Source: Bacteroidales bacterium
GTDB taxonomy: Bacteria; Bacteroidota; Bacteroidia; Bacteroidales; Muribaculaceae
Assembly (NCBI GenBank): GCA_019416425.1
Contig: DXXK01000084.1
Location: 1 to 55,933 of the forward strand
Direction of reading: 5' to 3'
DNA length: 55,933 nt
The notes under the pieces are model-generated. The model searched no databases. It was not told the DNA's origin and saw only the letters and a program-made list of their open reading frames with translations. Within the stretch, counting starts at the first letter, position 1. Each line of letters begins with the position of its first letter. Shown piece after piece: positions 9,456 through 16,222 of the stretch. Made by a program: the position numbers and the translations under genes.

Positions 9456-10385
9456 ATGAAATCCTATAATTCCAATGCAACGCCCATGGGAATGGCAGTC
9501 GCCATACTCATGGGCGTTAGCTTACTGATAATGGCCGGAGGGTGCTCCGGCAAGGATAAGAGTGCCAATCCCGGGGCCGTGGAAACGGTGACGGATCTGC
9601 CGTTGCCAGCTATCCCGGACTCCATAACCGACCCGGCGCGCCGTGCCGCATACGCGGCGTTGCACTGGTGGGACGCCATGGATTTCCGTAACCATCGGCT
9701 CAGCCTGGACACCGCCTTCATGGAGCAGAATTTCTCCAACTTCGTGATGGTGCTGTCCGGCACAGATACCGTTTCGGTGCGTCAGTCCGTGGACCGGCTG
9801 CTGGAACGTGCCGAAGCGGACAGTGGCGCCTGGAGAATGCTGGCGCACGTGACGGAGAAGTATCTCTATGACCCGAACTCTCCTTACCGGTCGGACGAAC
9901 TGTACATTCCGTTTCTCAGGGAATACATTGCGTCGCCCTTGGAGGATGACGGCCGGCGTGAACGTGACTCGTTCCGGCTGGAGATGGCGCTCAGGAACAG
10001 GGTGGGGGCCGTCGCCACGGATTTCCGCTTTGTGACCCGTCAGGACCAGGAGATGTCGCTGCATGGTCTTGCCGCCGACAAGCCGGTGTTGCTGATATTC
10101 TACAATCCCGACTGCGAAAGCTGCGAGACCGTCATTTCCCGTCTCAGACAGGAGCCGCTGTCGCAGAAGTTCCTGGTGCTGGCCGTGGACGCGGAGAGCG
10201 ACCGCGGACTATGGCAGCGCACCGCAGGCGAGATGCCGCAGGACTGGACTGTCGGCTATGCGCTGACTCCCATCCTGGATCAGGACCTGTACGACCTGAA
10301 GGCCTCTCCGACCATCTACATCCTCAATCCCGACATGACAGTCATGGCCAAGGACATCTCCCCGGCCATCCTCACCGAACCATAA
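9456..10385 (+). CDS. DUF5106/thioredoxin-fold lipoprotein at the end of the pilus operon
   Basis: A 309-aa precursor with lipobox AGGC (Cys30). Residues about 45-190 are helical and DUF5106-like (ARRAAYAALHWWDAMDF, MLAHVTEKYLYDPNSPYRSDELY). Residues about 200-305 form a thioredoxin-like domain (PVLLIFYNPDCESCETVISRL) with Cys220-x-x-Cys223, and the cis-Pro region is LKASPTIYIL. Relatives reduce or isomerise disulfides or act as periplasmic peroxidase-like proteins; here the substrate is unknown. It sits 45 bp after the tip gene and before a strong terminator, so it is cotranscribed with the pilus genes. A role in folding the Cys-containing subunits is possible but inferred. Confidence 0.75.
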   Translation: MKSYNSNATPMGMAVAILMGVSLLIMAGGCSGKDKSANPGAVETVTDLPLPAIPDSITDPARRAAYAALHWWDAMDFRNHRLSLDTAFMEQNFSNFVMVLSGTDTVSVRQSVDRLLERAEADSGAWRMLAHVTEKYLYDPNSPYRSDELYIPFLREYIASPLEDDGRRERDSFRLEMALRNRVGAVATDFRFVTRQDQEMSLHGLAADKPVLLIFYNPDCESCETVISRLRQEPLSQKFLVLAVDAESDRGLWQRTAGEMPQDWTVGYALTPILDQDLYDLKASPTIYILNPDMTVMAKDISPAILTEP

Positions 10386-10416
10386 TTATAGATGATGCGC
10401 AACTGACAATATAGGC

Positions 10417-10454
10417 AAAAGGCTCCATTCACACTCAGTGATGGAGCCTTTTTT
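10417..10454 (+). terminator. Rho-independent terminator of the pilus operon
   Basis: The stem GGCTCCAT / ATGGAGCC (10421-10428 with 10441-10448) is extended by A-T pairs and followed by TTTTTT. It lies 32 nt after the stop codon of the DUF5106 lipoprotein gene. Confidence 0.9.
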
Positions 10455-10659
10455 CGGTCCTGGGCGATAGACTCCGGAAGGAGCATTGACACCACATGTT
10501 CAGCAAATCGCTATTCCCCGTCGTCGCAACACGCTGACTCTATGCCAATTACAACAACAAAGCATCTCTTGTGAAGAGTCACTTGTAATATTCTTTCCTT
10601 ACAGGGGAGGATAATGCTTAAATATGGGGTCCCGCAAGGCGATGGTTTTAGTCCCCAAA

Positions 10660-10818
10660 ACAAAAAGGAGTGATGTCATCACGACAGCACTCCTCGCTAA
10701 AATTAAACTTTGACTGTTTGTTGATTAAATAAACTTAGAAAAACTAAGCTTGCACTTAATCGACGTGGGGTCCATATTCACATATGGATTAATGACGAAG
10801 CCTACAAAAGGCTGCATC
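10660..10818 (-). ncRNA. Candidate standalone small RNA, about 150 nt, leftward
   Basis: A -7 box TAATTTTG lies on the minus strand at 10832-10825, so transcription would begin near 10818. The leftward RNA would hold the hairpins AGCC/GGCT, CCATAT-GTGA-ATATGG (10769-10787 region) and a longer GATTAAGT...TTAATC arm capped by CTTAG-TTTTT-CTAAG. It ends in a terminator, AGGAGTG...CACTCCT, with TTTTTGTTTTG after it (10694 to about 10656). The -33 box is weak. There is no reading frame and no leftward gene upstream, so this is an independent unit. A 6S-like RNA or a Bacteroidales-specific sRNA are both possible; I cannot assign a family. Confidence 0.55.
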
Positions 10819-10957
10819 ATCCTGCAAAATTACTAAAATTTCCTTAAATCTCCCGCTTTTACGAGCATTATTTCGCTTAGAATGTAGGACATTGCCTATT
10901 TTCGTACACGGCTGCCGGGCATCCGGGCGGAAATTTTCCACTATTTCTTACAAAAAA

Positions 10958-10989
10958 TTTGCAGATTTTATAAATTTTGCATAATTTTG
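10958..10989 (+). promoter_or_regulatory. TTTG-N20-TAATTTTG promoter for the secreted repeat protein
   Basis: TTTG at 10958-10961 and TAATTTTG at 10982-10989 are 20 bp apart, the standard Bacteroides housekeeping arrangement. Transcription would start near 10996 and give a leader of about 150 nt before the ATG at 11150. Confidence 0.75.
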
Positions 10990-11149
10990 TTTGCGTAAAC
11001 CGTCATGCAGACTGCCGCTGTGGTTTAGACCCGGCCGGAAGGCTTAAGACGACACACGACACTACGCTGCAGCACCAGGTCTCCGCAGACCCATGGCTGC
11101 ATGCATGAACACAACAAAACGCAAAACAATAACCATAAAACAACAAAGC

Positions 11150-12955
11150 ATGAAGAAAGCATTACTTCTGAGCGCAGGCCTTCTGGCGGCGTCGATACCG
11201 ATGTCGGCCCAGTTCAAGGCTACGCAACTCGACAACGCTCCGTTCATGGGCATCTCACAGAACGGCAAGTATGGAATCTTCACCATCGACGGCATAATGC
11301 TTGCCATCGTGGACCTGGAGAATCCTGAAGACGCGTACGTGTATATGGACGACCGCGAGGAACTGTACATCCAGAACAAGTATTTTCCCGGCTACGGCAC
11401 ATGCGTCGCCAACGACGGCACTGCCGTGGGCAACGCCGTACTCTACGAGATGACGGGCGAGACCACCTACGAGCAGACCGACAACGCTGTGATCTACAAG
11501 GACGGCGACCTGACGATTCTCCCCTCGCCTCATCCCGACCTGTTCAACATGGCGCACGCCATCACCCCGGACGGCAGCATGATCTGCGGCAACGTGGGCA
11601 ACGACAATTTCGGCATCGACTCACGCAACGTCATGATGCTGCCTGCCGTATGGACACGCAACGCGCAGGGTGAATACGACGCTCCCGTGCTTCTGCCCCA
11701 TCCCGACAAGGATTTCCTGGGCGGCGTTCCGCAGTACATCACAGCCAACGCCATCAGCGCCGACGGCAACGTGGTGGCGGGCACCATCACCGCATCGTCG
11801 GGCTTCTGGGATTACCCCATTGTCTACAAACGCGACGCCGCGGGCGAGTGGAGCTATTCGCTGCCCAGTCTTAACCTGTTCTACACGCATCCCGAGGTGG
11901 AGGTTCCGGAGAATCCCGGCGACTATCCCGACAAGGAGGACTTCATGACCGACGAGGAGAAGGCAGCCTACGCCGCCGCACTTCAGGCCTGGAAGGATGC
12001 CGGAGGCACCGACTACAGCACCTATCCTGACATCGATGATTTCATGACCGACGAGGAGAAGGCAGCTTACGATGCCGCATGCCAGAAGTACATGGCCGAC
12101 AAGGAGGCTTACGACGCGGCCGTAGACGAGGCTACCGCCGGAAGCATCACCCTGACATTCAACAATGTGGTGCTGTCGCCCGACGGCAAGACCTTCTACT
12201 CGACCTATGTCCCCGACTCGGCCTTCAGGGGACCGAAGCCCGGCAAGCTCGCTCCCAAGCATTCGCCGTTCCTGAACAAGGGCAGCCGCGAGGAGGAAGC
12301 CGACCCGAAATCCACTGTCTATGCGTTCAACCTTGAGGACGACAGCTACAAGACCTACACCAGCGCCGACGGCGTCAACGTTACCTGCGCCGGCAACAAC
12401 GGCATGCTGGTAGGATATTCCGGCGACCTCTACTCACCTAAGGCCTGCGTCATCGATCCTGTGGAGGGAGTTAAGGAGATTCAGGACTACTATGCCGAGT
12501 CATGTCCCGAACTGACCGCATGGATCAACGAGAACATGAGCCATGAAGTCGAGGTCTACGATCCCGATGCCGACGACACCTACATGGACACCCAGATCCT
12601 GAGCGGTATTCCGTTCTGCACCCCCGACATGAAGACCGTCACGACCTACGTCTCCAACACATTCGACGTGCTGAACCCGGCGTACTTCTTCGGCTACGTG
12701 TTCCAGGGACTGCCTGAGATTGCAAGCTCGGGCGTGAAGGATATCCCGGTCAAGGATTCGAAGCTGAGCGTGCAGCGTGGCGGCATCGTCAGCGTGGATG
12801 GCGAGGCTTACATTGAGGTCTTCGCCGCTGACGGCAGCAAGGTCTTCGCCGGCAACGCCGCAGGCGTGCTGAACACTGGCCTGCGCAGCGGCATCTACGT
12901 GGTACGCGCGCGTTTCGCCAACGGAGAATCAGCAACCGTCAAGGCCATGTTCTAA
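11150..12955 (+). CDS. Secreted beta-propeller-like protein with type IX sorting domain
   Basis: The start at 11150 gives a clean signal peptide (MKKALLLSAGLLAASIPMSA); an upstream in-frame ATG at 11093 would add a charged leader and is less likely. The 601-aa product has repeated blade-like units (HAITPDGSMICGN, NAISADGNVVAGTI, VVLSPDGKTFYSTYV). Within the propeller lies a helical insert made of two copies of DFMTDEEKAAY. The last about 75 residues (VSVDGEAYIEVFAADGSKVF, then LRSGIYVVRARF) form a type A C-terminal sorting domain, so the protein should cross the outer membrane by the type IX system and be attached or released. Substrate and role are unknown. It is a single-gene unit with its own promoter and a hairpin after it. 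Confidence 0.75.
   Translation: MKKALLLSAGLLAASIPMSAQFKATQLDNAPFMGISQNGKYGIFTIDGIMLAIVDLENPEDAYVYMDDREELYIQNKYFPGYGTCVANDGTAVGNAVLYEMTGETTYEQTDNAVIYKDGDLTILPSPHPDLFNMAHAITPDGSMICGNVGNDNFGIDSRNVMMLPAVWTRNAQGEYDAPVLLPHPDKDFLGGVPQYITANAISADGNVVAGTITASSGFWDYPIVYKRDAAGEWSYSLPSLNLFYTHPEVEVPENPGDYPDKEDFMTDEEKAAYAAALQAWKDAGGTDYSTYPDIDDFMTDEEKAAYDAACQKYMADKEAYDAAVDEATAGSITLTFNNVVLSPDGKTFYSTYVPDSAFRGPKPGKLAPKHSPFLNKGSREEEADPKSTVYAFNLEDDSYKTYTSADGVNVTCAGNNGMLVGYSGDLYSPKACVIDPVEGVKEIQDYYAESCPELTAWINENMSHEVEVYDPDADDTYMDTQILSGIPFCTPDMKTVTTYVSNTFDVLNPAYFFGYVFQGLPEIASSGVKDIPVKDSKLSVQRGGIVSVDGEAYIEVFAADGSKVFAGNAAGVLNTGLRSGIYVVRARFANGESATVKAMF
11942..12066 (+). repeat. 26-bp direct repeats inside the secreted protein gene
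   Basis: Positions 11942-11967 and 12041-12066 are identical 26-mers (starting TTCATGACCGACGAGG), 99 bp apart, so the frame is kept. Each encodes FMTDEEKAA, the start of an acidic helical unit. Confidence 0.85.
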
Positions 12956-12978
12956 AGACATCCCGTCATAACCATAAC

Positions 12979-13006
12979 GAATCCCCCGCCCATCCGGACG
13001 GGGAAT
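12979..13006. terminator. GC hairpin between convergent genes
   Basis: An imperfect stem (ATCCCCCG / CGGGGAAT) lies between the rightward secreted-protein gene and the leftward DUF3108 gene, followed by an AT-rich stretch on the plus side. It probably ends transcription from one or both sides. Confidence 0.45.
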
Positions 13007-13029
13007 CGCTTATATTATTAAGGACTATA

Positions 13030-13773
13030 TTATTCCTGGTCCATGACCATCTCCATGCGGCCGATGTCGAGTTGCGCCGACATGGACAGGATGAGACGGG
13101 TATCGCTGTCCACCTGACAGGTCACGGGGTAACTTGAACGCTCGCCGTCGTAACTGAACTCACATACCACCCCGTATGCGGGGATGCCGCCGCACTCCGA
13201 CAGACCGGTGTAGGTGACATAGGCGTATTGCTCGCCGCCGTCTGGTTTGCCGACGGGTATGGCGAGCCGCTGTCCGGGCTCCAGTGCTGAGAAATCAAGC
13301 TCGCGGAACACGTAGAACATGCCCAGCATGTCGGTGCTTATGCTAACGGCCTCGATTGTCAGGGGCGAGCAGCTGAGCTGTCCCTGTCCGGCGGTATTCC
13401 TATAGTTGGCCGGATCGGCGCGGTTGAAGGATCCATCGCGGAGCCGGCTCTCGAGAGGCTTGAAGTACCATCCGCTGCGGGCCGTCTCCCGGAGGCGCAT
13501 ATATGCCGGCCCGCTGCCCGGCACCACCGATATCCGGAGCGTGTCGGACACCTCATAGACCCGACCTCCCCATGGGATGCTCCGGCCGTTGAGCGAGGCC
13601 GAGAACTCCGGCCCTTCGGACTGCAGTTCCACGGTGCCCCGGGCCACCTCCTTCATGATGAAGGCCACCTGATAGTTTACCTTATAATTAATGACGACGG
13701 GTTCCGCGCTCCACGCGGACAGACCAATAGCGCCGGCTACGGCCAGACCCAATGCAACAAAAAAACCTTTCAT
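13030..13773 (-). CDS. DUF3108 domain-containing exported protein
   Basis: A 247-aa protein. The ATG at 13773 is preferred because it starts directly at a signal peptide (MKGFFVALGLAVAGAIGLSAW); the longer frame to 13815 adds 14 unlikely residues. The mature part is a beta-rich DUF3108 fold (NYKVNYQVAFIMKEVARGTVEL, MLGMFYVFRELDF, then PVTCQVDSDTRLILSMSAQLDIGRMEM). Bacteroidota members lie in the periplasm or outer membrane and have no established function. It is convergent with the gene before it. A tRNA-Pro gene lies upstream on the same strand with its own terminator between them. Confidence 0.7.
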   Translation of the reverse strand: MKGFFVALGLAVAGAIGLSAWSAEPVVINYKVNYQVAFIMKEVARGTVELQSEGPEFSASLNGRSIPWGGRVYEVSDTLRISVVPGSGPAYMRLRETARSGWYFKPLESRLRDGSFNRADPANYRNTAGQGQLSCSPLTIEAVSISTDMLGMFYVFRELDFSALEPGQRLAIPVGKPDGGEQYAYVTYTGLSECGGIPAYGVVCEFSYDGERSSYPVTCQVDSDTRLILSMSAQLDIGRMEMVMDQE

Positions 13774-13854
13774 ACCGATATAACAACCGTCGACACAAAA
13801 CAGCGCTGATTCCATAGTGAGAAAAGCGACATGTCGCGCATTTGCCGCACCGGT

Positions 13855-13891
13855 AAAACAAAAATGCCCGTAAGTAATTGACTTACAGGCA
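13855..13891 (-). terminator. Terminator of the tRNA-Pro transcript
   Basis: On the minus strand TGCCTGTAAGT pairs with ACTTACGGGCA (11 bp, one wobble, 5-nt loop) and is followed by TTTTTGTTTT. It starts 13 nt after the tRNA 3' end. Confidence 0.85.
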
Positions 13892-13903
13892 CTTACAAAT
13901 TTT

Positions 13904-13981
13904 TGGTCGGGGTGACAAGATTCGAACTTGCGACCTCACGCCCCCCAGACGCGTACTCTAAACCTACTGAGCTACACCCCG
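13904..13981 (-). tRNA. tRNA-Pro (GGG anticodon)
   Basis: A complete cloverleaf of 78 nt including an encoded CCA. The acceptor CGGGGTG pairs with CACCCCG, the T loop is TTCGAAT, and the anticodon loop CTGGGGG has GGG at 34-36, which reads proline CCC/CCU. It has its own promoter at 14103-14134 and a terminator at 13855-13891, so it is a monocistronic tRNA unit. Confidence 0.93.
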
Positions 13982-14102
13982 TTGTATGTTTCGGAAAATC
14001 AGCGTGGTCCACTGTCGGACGTCGGCCAGTATTGGTGATTTCATCAGCGCTGTCTTGCAACCGATGTGGGAGGTAATCACAATACCTTTCCGAAAGCGAG
14101 TG

Positions 14103-14134
14103 CAAAGTTACAACCATTTTCCGAATTCTCCAAA
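14103..14134 (-). promoter_or_regulatory. TTTG-N20-TAACTTTG promoter of tRNA-Pro
   Basis: On the minus strand TTTG (14134-14131) is 20 bp from TAACTTTG (14110-14103). From 14118 to 14096 the sequence is identical to the tRNA-Asp promoter core over 23 bases, including the likely start site region GCACTCGC. Confidence 0.85.
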
Positions 14135-14399
14135 TTTTTCAGGCATTTTTTGAGAAATATTTTTGCAACAGCTATAAGGACAATTATATTTTGCGCATAG
14201 AAAGAACATGGAACAATCATTATTAACGCACCGAGGCGTGTAAAATCCAGACTTATGCACGGGGCGGAGAGGCAGCGCTGCCATGGACGGCAAGAGAGGG
14301 AATTATGGGGATAAGAAGGGTGATTTTAGGGCAGAATAATGCTCCAAATTAAGAAAATTGAAGTTTTTTCAAAAAAAATCGCATTTTTTTGTCGAAATA

Positions 14400-14431
14400 T
14401 TTGGTGGATTCAAAAAATGGTTGTAACTTTG
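14400..14431 (+). promoter_or_regulatory. TTTG-N20-TAACTTTG promoter of tRNA-Asp
   Basis: TTTG at 14400-14403 is 20 bp from TAACTTTG at 14424-14431. Positions 14416-14438 match the tRNA-Pro promoter core exactly in inverted orientation, which marks a shared stable-RNA promoter type. Confidence 0.85.
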
Positions 14432-14499
14432 CACTCGCAAACGGGAAACAAACCCCGGGTGCTCCTCCCGAAAGAGTCGCGAGGGACAGAAACAAGAAT

Positions 14500-14574
14500 G
14501 GTGCGTTAGTTCAGCTTGGTTAGAATACATGCCTGTCACGCATGGGGTCACGGGTTCAAGTCCCGTACGCACCG
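14500..14574 (+). tRNA. tRNA-Asp (GTC anticodon)
   Basis: The acceptor GGTGCGT pairs with ACGCACC, with discriminator G. The anticodon loop TGTCACG has GTC at 34-36. The T arm CGGGTTCAAGTCCCG is standard. The CCA end is not fully encoded (CCG follows), so CCA must be added by the nucleotidyltransferase, unlike the neighbouring tRNA-Pro. Confidence 0.94.
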
Positions 14575-14589
14575 CCGAGGAGAGAGGAA

Positions 14590-14629
14590 GAGCAACAGTG
14601 TTAGTTTCGACTGCCTGTTGCTCTTTTTT
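14590..14629 (+). terminator. Terminator of tRNA-Asp
   Basis: GAGCAACAG (14590-14598) pairs with CTGTTGCTC (14615-14623), followed by TTTTTT. It separates the tRNA from aroQ. Confidence 0.9.
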
Positions 14630-14708
14630 CGTATTATAGGCAATACTCCAATTGCATCGAGTCCATACGGCATCGATGCGCTTCCGACATTTCCAACGTG
14701 CAATCGAC

Positions 14709-15134
14709 ATGAAGATAGCAATCATAAACGGCCCGAACCTGAACCTGCTGGGCATACGCCACCCCGAAATATACGGCACTGAGACACTCGCCGACACGCT
14801 GGCGCAGGTACGCCGGGCATTTCCGGAAGTCGAGATCGTCGATTTCCAGTCCAATTCCGAGGGGAAGCTGATCGACGCCCTGCATGAGTACGGCTTCGAC
14901 CCCGAGGTCCGCGGGATCGTCATGAACCCCGGTGCCTACGCCCATTACTCGCTGGCCCTGGCCGACGCCATCGACGCCATCCCCGCCCCCGTGATCGAGG
15001 TCCACATCAGCAATATCCACGCGCGCGAGGAATTCCGCCACACCACAGTCACCGCCCGCGCCGCCCGCGCTGTCATTGCAGGCTGCGGCCGCATGGGATA
15101 CCGTCTGGCCGTGGAGGCTCTACTCAAGGCATAA
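14709..15134 (+). CDS. aroQ: Type II 3-dehydroquinate dehydratase
   Basis: A 141-aa enzyme that removes water from 3-dehydroquinate in the shikimate pathway to aromatic amino acids and folate. The start MKIAIINGPNLNLLG is the family N-terminus, and upstream in-frame codons give no family match. The motifs include NPGAYAHYSLALADAI (substrate pocket), VEVHISNIHAREEFRH with the catalytic His (here IEVHISNIHAREEFRH), and a C-terminal GYRLAVEAL helix. The lid tyrosine in HPEIYG and the arginine after ARE are present. It starts a compact rightward group with an O-methyltransferase (18 bp gap), rbfA and a permease. Confidence 0.95.
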   Translation: MKIAIINGPNLNLLGIRHPEIYGTETLADTLAQVRRAFPEVEIVDFQSNSEGKLIDALHEYGFDPEVRGIVMNPGAYAHYSLALADAIDAIPAPVIEVHISNIHAREEFRHTTVTARAARAVIAGCGRMGYRLAVEALLKA

Positions 15135-15152
15135 TTACATAAGATATAGGAA

Positions 15153-15794
15153 ATGGACGCCAACCTGGACAGATACATCGAATCGCACAGCAGCGGCGAG
15201 CCTGAATGGCTCTACCGGCTGAACCGGCTCACCAACCTGCGGCTGCTGAACGGCCGCATGTGCTCCGGTGCGGTGCAGGGACGCCTGCTGAAGATGCTGA
15301 CCGGCATGATCGCCCCGCGCCGTGCGCTTGAATTAGGTACATTCTCGGGTTACTCGGCGCTATGCATAGCCGAGGGAATGGCCGCCGACGGGCGCCTGGA
15401 CACCGTCGAGGCCGACGACGAGCTGGAGGACTTCATCCGCGAGGGATTCGCGCACGCTCCCGCCGAGATTGCGGACAAGATAACACTTCACATCGGATCC
15501 GCGCTGGAAGCAGTCGGCGGCATGGAGCCGGAATCCTACGACTTCATCTTCATCGACGCCGACAAACGGGAATATACCGCCTACTACCGGGCGGTGATGC
15601 CGCTGCTGAGGCCCGGCGGGTACATTCTGGCCGACAACACGCTTTGGGACGGGCATGTCATCGACCCCGCCTACGACCGCGACCGCCAGACCATGGGCGT
15701 GCGGCGCTTCAACGACACGGTCGCGTCGGATCCCGGCGTGGAGAAGGTGCTGATTCCACTGCGCGACGGACTGACACTGATCCGCAAACTATAA
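15153..15794 (+). CDS. Class I SAM-dependent O-methyltransferase (Methyltransf_3 type)
   Basis: A 213-aa cytoplasmic enzyme of the family related to catechol and caffeoyl-CoA O-methyltransferases. The SAM-binding loop is LELGTFSGYSALCIAEG, the acidic ribose-binding site is DTVEADDE, and the metal-binding DADK motif is in FIFIDADKREY, followed by GGYILADNTLWDG. The natural substrate in Bacteroidota is unknown. It lies between aroQ and rbfA, a common order in Bacteroidales. In Bacteroides genomes I recall, a pyruvate kinase gene sits between aroQ and this gene; here there are only 18 bp. Confidence 0.88.
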   Translation: MDANLDRYIESHSSGEPEWLYRLNRLTNLRLLNGRMCSGAVQGRLLKMLTGMIAPRRALELGTFSGYSALCIAEGMAADGRLDTVEADDELEDFIREGFAHAPAEIADKITLHIGSALEAVGGMEPESYDFIFIDADKREYTAYYRAVMPLLRPGGYILADNTLWDGHVIDPAYDRDRQTMGVRRFNDTVASDPGVEKVLIPLRDGLTLIRKL

Positions 15795-15835
15795 TCGCAC
15801 TCTCTTCGTTCTATTATTACTAATGTATATTTGAT

Positions 15836-16222
15836 ATGGAAGGCAAAAGACAAGCAAAGATAGCACGTCTCCTGCAGAAGGAGCTGGGCGAGATATTCCG
15901 CCGTCAGACGGCCAAGATGGGCAACACGCTGGTATCGGTCAGCACCGTACGCGTGTCGCCGGACCTGAGCATAGCCAAGGTGTACCTGAGCATATTCCCG
16001 CCGGAACGCGGCAACGAGATTCTGGACAACATCAAGCGCCAGAGCAAGACCGTACGCTACGACCTGGCCCAGAACGTCAGAGAGACGCTGCGTAAGTGTC
16101 CGGACCTGCAGTTCTACATGGACGACTCGCTGGACTACGCCGAAAACATAGACCGACTGCTGGGCCATGTGCCCGGCGAGGAACCCACATCCGCAACCGA
16201 AACAGAATCCGAGGATAGATAA
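15836..16222 (+). CDS. rbfA: Ribosome-binding factor A
   Basis: A 128-aa KH-fold protein that binds the 30S precursor and helps mature the 5' end of 16S rRNA. It has the N-terminal helix RQAKIARLLQKELGEIFRR, the central VSTVRVSPDLSIAKVYLSIFP strands and the VRETLRKCPDLQFYMDDSLDYAENIDRLL C-terminal part, all family hallmarks. Its stop codon overlaps the ATG of the permease by one base, so the two are translationally linked. Confidence 0.93.
   Translation: MEGKRQAKIARLLQKELGEIFRRQTAKMGNTLVSVSTVRVSPDLSIAKVYLSIFPPERGNEILDNIKRQSKTVRYDLAQNVRETLRKCPDLQFYMDDSLDYAENIDRLLGHVPGEEPTSATETESEDR

Larger units (their letters stand above)
10386..11149. other. 764-bp gene-free region between pilus operon and next gene
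   Basis: This gap holds the operon terminator (10417-10454), a candidate leftward small RNA with its own terminator (about 10660-10818) and a canonical promoter for the next rightward gene (10958-10989). The stretch 10455-10655 contains only a small hairpin (CTCTT-GTG-AAGAG near 10577) and no convincing reading frame. The region is more AT-rich than the flanking genes. Confidence 0.7.
13982..14499. other. Gene-free region between two divergent tRNA genes
   Basis: This 518-bp gap holds two oppositely directed tRNA promoters (14103-14134 leftward, 14400-14431 rightward) with about 265 bp of AT-rich DNA between them. I see no reading frame or structured RNA in the middle. The transcribed leaders are about 115 nt (Pro) and 62 nt (Asp). 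Confidence 0.7.

Noticed and set aside
14575..14708. A riboswitch or leader before aroQ
   Set aside because: The only structure is the tRNA-Asp terminator; the remaining 80 bp show no conserved aptamer pattern.
15135..15152. Loss of pyruvate kinase between aroQ and the O-methyltransferase as a finding
   Set aside because: The expected gene order is from memory of Bacteroides genomes and gene order varies among Bacteroidales families; pyk may simply be elsewhere.
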